Assembly (NCBI GenBank): GCA_937925605.1
Contig: CALALV010000036.1
Coordinates: 1 to 7,832, forward strand
Length of the DNA: 7,832 nucleotides
Direction: 5' to 3'
Source: an uncultured Woeseia sp.
GTDB taxonomy: Bacteria; Pseudomonadota; Gammaproteobacteria; Steroidobacterales; Woeseiaceae
Part shown: piece by piece, positions 1 to 7,832 of the stretch
Numbering within the stretch: position 1 is the first letter of the stretch
Layout: each line of letters begins with the position of its first letter
Made by a program: the position numbers and the translations under genes
The notes under the pieces: model-generated
The model's input: only the letters and a program-made list of their open reading frames with translations
Told to the model about the DNA's origin: nothing
Databases searched by the model: none

Positions 1-22
1 CGGCCGGCAGGCGGCCATGTAG

Positions 23-934
23 GTCTGCGCCCGCATCCGGGAGGTGATCGAGGGCGCGGACATGCTGTTCATCACCGGTGGCAGGGGCGGCGGCACCGGC
101 ACCGGCGCGACGCCGGTCGTGGCGCAGGTGGCGAAAGAACTCGGCATCCTGACCGTCGCCGTCGTCACGAAGCCGTTCATCATGGAAGGCGGCAAGCGCA
201 TGGCGATCGCGGAGCACGGCATCTCGGAGCTCGGCAAGTACGTCGATTCGCTGATCACGATTCCGAACGAGAAGCTGTTGACGGTACTCGGCGGCGACAC
301 GACGCTGCTCGATGCGTTTCGCTCGGCGAACGAGGTGCTGCAGGGCGCCGTGCAGGGCATCGCCGAGCTGATCACGCGGCCGGGCCTGATCAACGTCGAC
401 TTCGCGGACGTGCGCACGGTCATGGCCGAGATGGGCATGGCGATGATGGGCTCGGGTTCGTCGTCCGGCGAGGACCGCGCGCGCGAGGCGGCCGAGATGG
501 CCGTCTCGAGCCCGCTGCTCGAGGACATCAACCTGGCGGGCGCGAACGGCATCCTGGTCAACGTCACCGCGGGCATGGACCTGTCGATCGGCGAGTTCCA
601 GGAGGTCGGCAACACGATCAAGGAGTTCGCATCGGACGATGCGACCGTCGTGGTCGGCACCGTGATCGACCCGGACATGACCGATCGCATCCGGGTGACG
701 GTCGTCGCGACCGGCCTCGGCAAGCAGGTGGCGCAGAGCGCTGCGCCGATGCGGGTCGTGCGCCGCAGCGGCGGCGAGGCGCCGCCGCCCCCGAGCCCGG
801 CCGAGCCGAACTACCACACGCTCGACAAGCCGACCGTGCAGCGCAAGCGCGCCGTCGGCGACGGCATCGAGGACGCCGGACTGCAGGAAGACCTGCTCGA
901 CATCCCGGCGTTCCTGCGACGCCAGGCGGACTGA
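23..934 (+). CDS. ftsZ: Cell division protein FtsZ, 5'-truncated by the window edge
   Basis: This is the tubulin-like GTPase that polymerises at midcell and recruits the division machinery. The tubulin signature GGGTGTG is at bases 86-106. It is followed by the conserved core (AVVTKPF, DSLITIPN, GIAELITRPGLINVDFADV, AMMGSG) and the C-terminal domain with TVVVGTVIDPDM. A short variable linker leads to the tail DIPAFLRRQAD, the peptide that in the family binds FtsA and ZipA. Roughly the first 90 residues lie outside the window. The reading frame matches FtsZ further upstream (GRQAAM at bases 2-19), but a TAG interrupts it at 20-22 and several conserved residues nearby are altered. I therefore place the open part from base 23; a GTG at 44 is only the first possible start codon, not a real start. 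The identification is certain. Whether the stop is real or a sequence error is not. Confidence 0.96.
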   Translation, partial: VCARIREVIEGADMLFITGGRGGGTGTGATPVVAQVAKELGILTVAVVTKPFIMEGGKRMAIAEHGISELGKYVDSLITIPNEKLLTVLGGDTTLLDAFRSANEVLQGAVQGIAELITRPGLINVDFADVRTVMAEMGMAMMGSGSSSGEDRAREAAEMAVSSPLLEDINLAGANGILVNVTAGMDLSIGEFQEVGNTIKEFASDDATVVVGTVIDPDMTDRIRVTVVATGLGKQVAQSAAPMRVVRRSGGEAPPPPSPAEPNYHTLDKPTVQRKRAVGDGIEDAGLQEDLLDIPAFLRRQAD

Positions 935-998
935 GCACCGCGCAAGCCCCGGCGGCCCGCGCGTCGCGCTCACTCGACGCGGGACCGCCGCCTCCGCC

Positions 999-1033
999 GC
1001 GGCCGGCCGGGATCTGCCCGGCCGGCCGCTTTT
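999..1033 (+). terminator. Rho-independent terminator of ftsZ
   Basis: A perfect 13-bp GC stem (999-1011 with 1017-1029) closes a 5-base loop (ATCTG) and is followed directly by TTTT at 1030-1033. It lies 65 bases after the ftsZ stop. It should end the division-gene transcript and separate it from lpxC, although the short T-run could allow some read-through. Confidence 0.85.
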
Positions 1034-1070
1034 CGCATCGGCGGGTCCGCACAGGCCCGTGCATTTCTGC

Positions 1071-1098
1071 TTGTGCTGGCCGATGCCTGTGGTAATCT
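1071..1098 (+). promoter_or_regulatory. Probable sigma70-type promoter of lpxC
   Basis: TTGTGC (1071-1076) and TAATCT (1093-1098) are separated by 16 bases and sit between the ftsZ terminator and lpxC. A start near 1105 would give lpxC a leader of about 210 nt. The call rests on motif match and position only. Confidence 0.5.
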
Positions 1099-1145
1099 TT
1101 CGCGCAATTTGATTGAAGCAGTGGCGCCAAGTGCTTGAAAAGCCG

Positions 1146-1164
1146 CCGTGTTTTACCGACACGG
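1146..1164 (+). other. Hairpin in the lpxC leader
   Basis: CCGTGT (1146-1151) pairs perfectly with ACACGG (1159-1164) around a 7-base loop. It has no T-run, so it is not a terminator. It lies early in the predicted lpxC 5' leader. Apart from this hairpin, the promoter and the ftsZ terminator, I see nothing recognisable in the 380-base gap from 935 to 1314. Confidence 0.4.
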
Positions 1165-1314
1165 ACTACGGCCGCAAGCCCCGGCGCCAGCGCTTTCGTC
1201 CCGGGTGCGCTGCGCCGTGCAGCGGAACCGGTTTCTGACGCGCGGCCGTCCAATGCTCACGGTCGCAGCGACCGGGCCCGAAGCGGCGCCATTCATTCAC
1301 AGGATTCTCGTGCA

Positions 1315-2223
1315 ATGTTGCGACAGCGCACCCTGAAAACCGCCATACGCGCTACCGGCGTCGGCCTGCATACCGGCGAAAAGGTCTACATGAGCCTGCG
1401 CCCGGCCGCGGAGAACACCGGCATCGTGTTCCGCCGCGTGGACCTCGACGAACCCGTCGACATCCCGGCGGACCCGACGCTGGTCAGCGAGACGATGCTC
1501 GGCACGACCCTGACCCGCGACGGCGTCAAGGTCGCCACGGTCGAGCACCTGATGTCCGCGCTGGCCGGTCTCGGCATCGACAACCTCTACATCGACCTGT
1601 CCGCGCCGGAGGTGCCGATCATGGACGGCAGCGCCGCGCCGTTCGTGTTCCTGCTGCAGTCGGCGGGCATCGAGGAGCAGAACGCGGCCAAGCGTTTCGT
1701 GCGCATCAAGCGCAAGGTGCGGGTCGAGGCCGGCGACAAGTGGGCCGAGGTCAAGCCGCTGAACGGCTTCAAGGTCAATTTCCGGATCGACTTCAATCAC
1801 CCCGTGTTCAACAAGCTGTCACAGGAAGCGTCGATCGACTTCTCGTCGACCTCGTTCATGAAGGAAGTGAGCCGCGCGCGTACATTCTGTTTCCTGCGCG
1901 ACGTCGAGGCCCTGCGCGAGCGCAACCTGACGCTCGGCGGCAGCATGGACAATGCCATCGTGCTGGACGACTACCGGATCCTCAACGAGGATGGCCTGCG
2001 TTACGCGAACGAATTCGTCGTACACAAGATTCTCGATGCGATCGGCGACGTGTACCTGCTCGGCCGCAGCCTGCTCGGCGAGTACTCGGCTTTCAAGTCG
2101 GGCCACGACCTGAACAACAAGCTGATGCGGGCCCTGCTCGCCGACCGCGATGCCTGGGAAGAGGTGACCTTCGACGACGCCACGAAGGCGCCGATTTCCT
2201 ACGCGACGCCGGTTTACGCCTGA
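1315..2223 (+). CDS. lpxC: UDP-3-O-acyl-N-acetylglucosamine deacetylase LpxC
   Basis: LpxC is the cytoplasmic zinc enzyme for the first committed step of lipid A synthesis. It removes acetate from UDP-3-O-acyl-GlcNAc. The protein has 302 residues, close to the usual ~305. It starts MLRQRTLK, the family N-terminus, so I chose the ATG at 1315 over an in-frame upstream extension; an AGGA at 1301-1304 lies ahead of it. Visible signatures are ATGVGLHTGE, the zinc motif TVEHLMSALAG (E77, H78), APEVPIMDGS, the SRARTF loop, HKILDAIGD (H237, K238, D241) and KSGH with H264. All the catalytic and zinc-binding residues I know of are present. The tail (ISYATPVYA) is unlike the E. coli tail that FtsH recognises, so E. 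coli-style proteolytic control cannot be assumed. The 3' end overlaps the convergent dciA gene by 10 bp. Confidence 0.98.
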   Translation: MLRQRTLKTAIRATGVGLHTGEKVYMSLRPAAENTGIVFRRVDLDEPVDIPADPTLVSETMLGTTLTRDGVKVATVEHLMSALAGLGIDNLYIDLSAPEVPIMDGSAAPFVFLLQSAGIEEQNAAKRFVRIKRKVRVEAGDKWAEVKPLNGFKVNFRIDFNHPVFNKLSQEASIDFSSTSFMKEVSRARTFCFLRDVEALRERNLTLGGSMDNAIVLDDYRILNEDGLRYANEFVVHKILDAIGDVYLLGRSLLGEYSAFKSGHDLNNKLMRALLADRDAWEEVTFDDATKAPISYATPVYA

Positions 2224-2525
2224 GCGTCACCGCCGCGGGCCACGCGCACGCGGCAGCGGCTGACCTCTGCACCCGCCGCGCGCGCCGCGGCCAGCAGCGT
2301 GTCCGCCTCGAAGCGCAGGCGCGAGGCCCAGGCCGGCGAATCCGCCAGCACGGACAACTCGCCGTCGCGCACGCTCGCGGCAACCAGGCCCGCGGCCAGC
2401 TCCGGGTCCAGCGGCTCGCGCAGCGCCGCCGTCAGCGTCTGCATGTCTTGAGCGGTCTGGATAACTTTGCCGAGCCGCCCGGAAGTGGCGGATTTCAACA
2501 GCTTTTCCAGGCGGGTGATGGTCAT
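2214..2525 (-). CDS. dciA: DUF721 / DciA-family replicative helicase loader
   Basis: This is a small protein of 103 residues. DciA is the widespread loader or partner of the replicative helicase DnaB in bacteria that lack phage-derived DnaC. The family features visible are an amphipathic N-terminus (LEKLLKSATSGRLGKVIQTAQ), then the DUF721 core: a strand segment GELSVLADSPAWASRLRFEADTLL with the typical SPAWA-RLR signature, and a closing basic strand (VSRCRVRVAR). The start MTITRLEKL is an ATG at 2523-2525 with no clear Shine-Dalgarno sequence. In gammaproteobacteria a DUF721 gene commonly lies between lpxC and secA, which supports the call. The gene converges on lpxC and overlaps its last codons, and it diverges from the riboswitch-controlled peptidase gene. 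The function is inferred from the family; the signature is clear but short. Confidence 0.85.
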   Translation of the reverse strand: MTITRLEKLLKSATSGRLGKVIQTAQDMQTLTAALREPLDPELAAGLVAASVRDGELSVLADSPAWASRLRFEADTLLAAARAAGAEVSRCRVRVARGGDAQA

Positions 2526-2576
2526 GGAATGTGACGAAGTAGGCGTTTTTCCGATCGGTCGAGTGAACGGCGTCGC

Positions 2577-2606
2577 TATTCTGATGACGCAATCTTGTAA
2601 TGAAAA
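2577..2606 (-). promoter_or_regulatory. Possible dciA promoter, divergent
   Basis: On the minus strand TTTTCA (2606-2601) and AGAATA (2582-2577) are 18 bases apart and point towards dciA about 50 bases away. It overlaps the predicted plus-strand promoter, so the two could compete. The match is weak. Confidence 0.3.
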
Positions 2607-2623
2607 GCGCCATTATGCATATT
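2595..2623 (+). promoter_or_regulatory. Probable promoter of the riboswitch-peptidase transcript
   Basis: TTGTAA (2595-2600) and CATATT (2618-2623) are separated by 17 bases. The predicted start, near 2630, falls on the first base of the riboswitch aptamer. That agreement is the main reason to believe it. Confidence 0.5.
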
Positions 2624-2629
2624 GATCCG

Positions 2630-2721
2630 ACCGACAACGGCATACCCGCCGAAAGACGGGGACGCAAAACCACCGATCTAAGGGGCCCGGGATGGCCCTA
2701 TGATAGCGGGGCTACCGAAGT
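2630..2721 (+). promoter_or_regulatory. Cyclic-di-GMP-I (GEMM-I) riboswitch aptamer
   Basis: This RNA in the 5' leader of the M23 peptidase gene matches the class I cyclic-di-GMP riboswitch in conserved sequence and fold. P2 (2645-2650 with 2655-2660, one C-A mismatch) is capped by a GAAA tetraloop at 2651-2654. It is followed by the hallmark GGGACGCAAA (2659-2668). P3 is a perfect GGGCC/GGCCC stem (2683-2687 with 2694-2698). Its base carries the classic 11-nt tetraloop receptor (TCTAAG at 2677-2682, TATGA at 2699-2703), with a U-A pair in place of the usual C-G. The 3' hallmark AGCGGGG.TACCG is at 2705-2717. A short P1 can form from ACCG (2630-2633) with 2716-2721 around an AA bulge. The base equivalent to G20 appears to be G (2639 or 2640), which favours cyclic di-GMP over the cGAMP-sensing variant. 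Confidence 0.9.
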
Positions 2722-2839
2722 GACCATCCGTAACAGGCTGAGAATAACGAAGAGGGCGCCAGTTCTGGCAGCCCGCCCGCAAGGGGGATGGTCGCCCAGT
2801 AACGCAAGTGCACCTAGATACGCGTCCGGGGCGTAGCTG
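2720..2839 (+). promoter_or_regulatory. Structured leader, probable riboswitch expression platform
   Basis: Between the aptamer and the M23 start codon there are three helices. GTGACCATCC (2720-2729) pairs with 2786-2795 over 10 bp with one G-U wobble, and its first two bases are also the 3' strand of P1. Inside it GGGCGCCA (2754-2761) pairs with 2766-2774 with one bulged A. TACGC (2819-2823) pairs with GCGTA (2831-2835), ending four bases before the ATG at 2840 and holding the GGGG that is the only purine-rich ribosome-site candidate. No stem is followed by a T-run, so control of translation is more likely than intrinsic termination. The helices are seen; the switching is inferred. Confidence 0.5.
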
Positions 2840-3775
2840 ATGAACGTAGTCATTTTCGGCAAGGGGTTCGGCAAGCCCCGGCAGATCAACCTGTCGGGCT
2901 ACACCGCGTCCGCGCTTGCCGTGCTCGTGATCAGCGCCTTCTGCGGCGCTGCTTTCTGGGGTGGATACGTATTCTCCGTGCACAACGGTTCCGGCGTCAG
3001 CCTGGAGACCGCCGCGGCACTGAACGCCGAGCTCGAGGCGCAGCGGGTCGCGATCGAGGAAACCCGCCAGGCGACGGGCGACACGCTCGATGCGCTGGCG
3101 CTGCGCATCGGCCAGATGAACGCGCGGGTCATCCGCCTCGACGCGCTCGGCCGCCGCCTGACCGAGATGGCCGACATCGACGACGGCGAGTTCGACTTCG
3201 ATTCGACCCCGGCGCTCGGCGGCCCGGAAGAGCCCGATCCGACCGGCTCGGCCGTCGCGGTGCCCGAGGTACTGACGGCCATGCAGGGACTCGCCGACCA
3301 GCTCGACAGCCGCGAGGCCCAGCTCAACGTGCTCGAGTCCGTGATCCTCAACCAGAACCTGAACGACCGCGTCTACCCGCAGGGCCGGCCGGTCAAGTCG
3401 GGCTGGATGTCCTCCTACTTCGGCCGGCGCACCGACCCGTTCACCGGCAAGCCGGCCAACCACCGCGGCGTCGACTTCGCCGGCAAGGAAGGCGCCGAGA
3501 TCGTCGCCGTCGCCGACGGCGTCGTCACCTGGTCGGCCAAGCGCTACGGCTACGGCCAGATGGTCGAGATCAACCACGGCAACGGCTACTCGACGCGCTA
3601 CGCACACAACTCCGAGAACCTCGTCGCCGTCGGCGAGGAGGTCCGCAAGGGCCAGACGGTGGCCCTGATGGGCGATACCGGCCGGGCCACGGGCCCGAAC
3701 CTGCACTTCGAGGTCCTGCACCGCGGGCAGCGGGTCAATCCGGTGAAGTTCATCCGGGAAGGCTCCGCCGAGTAG
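2840..3775 (+). CDS. Membrane-anchored M23/LytM-domain peptidase
   Basis: The protein has 311 residues. A short basic N-terminus (MNVVIFGKGFGKPRQ) precedes one membrane segment (about 22-45) that would anchor it in the inner membrane with the rest in the periplasm. A helical, probably coiled-coil stretch (55-110, and again 145-175) follows. The C-terminal M23 domain (about 185-307) has the zinc motif HRGVD (H208, D212), YAH (H256) and NLH (N287, H289). M23 enzymes cut peptide cross-links in peptidoglycan. The usual HxH pair reads NxH here, which may lower or abolish catalysis or mean it acts as a regulator of amidases, as EnvC and NlpD do. An M23 gene just before secA is common in gammaproteobacteria. 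A cyclic-di-GMP riboswitch in its leader points to control by that second messenger. The start ATG opens the characteristic MNV N-terminus; the ribosome site is poor. Confidence 0.92.
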   Translation: MNVVIFGKGFGKPRQINLSGYTASALAVLVISAFCGAAFWGGYVFSVHNGSGVSLETAAALNAELEAQRVAIEETRQATGDTLDALALRIGQMNARVIRLDALGRRLTEMADIDDGEFDFDSTPALGGPEEPDPTGSAVAVPEVLTAMQGLADQLDSREAQLNVLESVILNQNLNDRVYPQGRPVKSGWMSSYFGRRTDPFTGKPANHRGVDFAGKEGAEIVAVADGVVTWSAKRYGYGQMVEINHGNGYSTRYAHNSENLVAVGEEVRKGQTVALMGDTGRATGPNLHFEVLHRGQRVNPVKFIREGSAE

Positions 3776-3780
3776 GCACC

Positions 3781-3810
3781 GCCGGGCCGACCGGCCGCGG
3801 CCGCCGTTTC
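3781..3810 (+). terminator. GC-rich hairpin after the M23 gene, possible weak terminator
   Basis: GCCGGGCC (3781-3788) pairs with GGCC-G-CGGC (3793-3801, one bulged G) around loop GACC. The T-run is only TTT (3807-3809) and lies five bases after the stem, so termination may be partial. Confidence 0.35.
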
Positions 3811-3925
3811 AGCCCCCGATCCGCCCCGGGAACTTGCAATGGCCCCGGGTGCCCCAAGTACCCTGTGATGCCCCGCGCCCGCCGCGCAAGCGCCGGATGC
3901 GTGATGAAAATTTCCGTCCAGCACG

Positions 3926-3931
3926 TAAAAT
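3926..3931 (+). promoter_or_regulatory. Possible -10 element of a secA promoter
   Basis: TAAAAT stands out in GC-rich surroundings 55 bases before the secA start codon. The best -35 at the right distance (TGATGA, 3902-3907, 18-base spacer) is poor. The rest of the 211-base M23-secA gap holds the hairpin described separately and no recognisable SecM-like regulatory peptide. Confidence 0.35.
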
Positions 3932-3975
3932 ACCCGACTTTGTCTGCGGCCCCCGCCGCACCGGTCGGCACTAGC

Positions 3976-3986
3976 AGGAGCCCTGC

Positions 3987-3989
<3 letters not shown>
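3976..3989 (+). promoter_or_regulatory. Ribosome binding site that fixes the GTG start of secA
   Basis: AGGAG (3976-3980) lies six bases ahead of the GTG at 3987-3989. The resulting N-terminus (MANFLTRMFGSRN) aligns with the usual SecA start, so the GTG is the real initiation codon. Confidence 0.85.
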
Positions 3990-7639
<3,650 letters not shown>

Positions 7640-7652
<13 letters not shown>

Positions 7653-7672
7653 GGCGCAGTGGCGGCCGTGAG
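7640..7672 (+). repeat. Short direct repeat around the secA-frame stop codon
   Basis: GTGGCGGCCCTGAG (7640-7653) recurs with one mismatch at 7659-7672, 19 bases on. The first copy contains the stop TGA. It may be a small duplication of the 3' end of the gene. Confidence 0.5.
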
Positions 7673-7695
7673 CGGGTGCGCCGGCACGCCGGGGA

Positions 7696-7832
7696 TCACG
7701 GCCGGTAGCGGAAGCGGCCCTTCTTGCGCGCGTCGAAGACCACGGTCTCGTCGATCCGGTCGCCTCCCGTCGCGATCTGGACCGTGAACGCCTGGTCCGG
7801 CGCGCCGGACAGGTCGAGCTTCTTCAGGACGA
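7696..7832 (-). CDS. Unrecognised gene, 3' end only
   Basis: A minus-strand frame enters from the right edge and ends at TGA (7698-7696). It gives 44 visible residues with a natural protein-like make-up (ending ARKKGRFRYRP): alternating hydrophobic strands and a basic tail. The neighbouring frames are Arg/Pro-rich as expected of shadows. I do not recognise the family. It converges on the secA frame, with 43 bases between the two stops. In gammaproteobacteria secA is usually followed by genes such as argJ on the same strand, so this neighbour is unexpected. Confidence 0.5.
   Translation of the reverse strand, partial: VLKKLDLSGAPDQAFTVQIATGGDRIDETVVFDARKKGRFRYRP

Noticed and set aside
618..1253. 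A 211-codon minus-strand frame over the ftsZ 3' end and terminator
   Set aside because: It crosses a strong terminator hairpin and encodes Arg/Ala-rich low-complexity sequence with no motif.
1135..1314. A 60-residue N-terminal extension of LpxC
   Set aside because: The family starts at the MLRQRTLK-type N-terminus (ATG 1315). The extension is Arg/Ala-rich, non-conserved, and covers the leader.
1740..2534. A 264-codon plus-strand frame across lpxC and dciA
   Set aside because: It is out of frame with LpxC, its product is Arg/Gln/Ala-rich, and it is a shadow of lpxC and dciA.
2731..2760. CTGAGA in the M23 leader, the thiamine pyrophosphate riboswitch signature
   Set aside because: None of the other conserved segments of that riboswitch follow. 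The hexamer alone is chance.
2600..2836. A 78-codon frame upstream of the M23 gene
   Set aside because: It lies wholly over the riboswitch and leader. The conserved bases follow RNA structure, not codons, and the peptide resembles nothing.

Overview
The window is GC-rich bacterial chromosomal DNA. Its left 6.7 kb carry the gammaproteobacterial order ftsZ - lpxC - dciA (opposite strand) - M23 peptidase - secA. LpxC points to a Gram-negative envelope, FtsZ ends in a proteobacterial-type tail (DIPAFLRRQAD), and the order recalls Pseudomonas, Xanthomonas and Chromatiales-type genomes. A high-GC gammaproteobacterium is the best guess; the genus cannot be read from here.

Layout. 1-934: 3' two thirds of ftsZ, with a damaged-looking first ~110 bases that include an in-frame stop. 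935-1314: ftsZ terminator (13-bp perfect stem), lpxC promoter and a long lpxC leader. 1315-2223: lpxC (first committed step of lipid A synthesis). 2214-2525, minus strand: a DUF721/DciA-type replicative helicase loader gene whose 3' end overlaps that of lpxC by 10 bp. 2526-2839: divergent promoter region and a well-formed cyclic-di-GMP-I (GEMM-I) riboswitch followed by a structured leader. 2840-3775: membrane-anchored M23/LytM-type peptidase. 3776-3986: hairpin and secA upstream region. 3987-7652: secA, read continuously into a six-bladed TolB/PD40-type beta-propeller. 7696-7832, minus strand: 3' end of an unrecognised gene.

The left part is a division and envelope neighbourhood: FtsZ makes the division ring, LpxC sets lipid A output, the M23 protein probably cuts or regulates peptidoglycan cutting, SecA drives export, and DciA links the locus to replication. 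The riboswitch suggests that the peptidase answers to cyclic di-GMP.

The most notable features are the cyclic-di-GMP riboswitch ahead of the M23 gene, the SecA-propeller fusion that replaces SecA's C-terminal zinc-binding tail, and a ~60-residue insertion in SecA that resembles the N-terminal domain of initiation factor IF-3. The fusion needs caution. The join lies in a GC-rich, low-complexity linker with an inverted repeat, the amino-acid make-up changes there, and the next gene is not the one expected after secA in gammaproteobacteria. A metagenomic assembly chimera is therefore a serious alternative to a real new protein.
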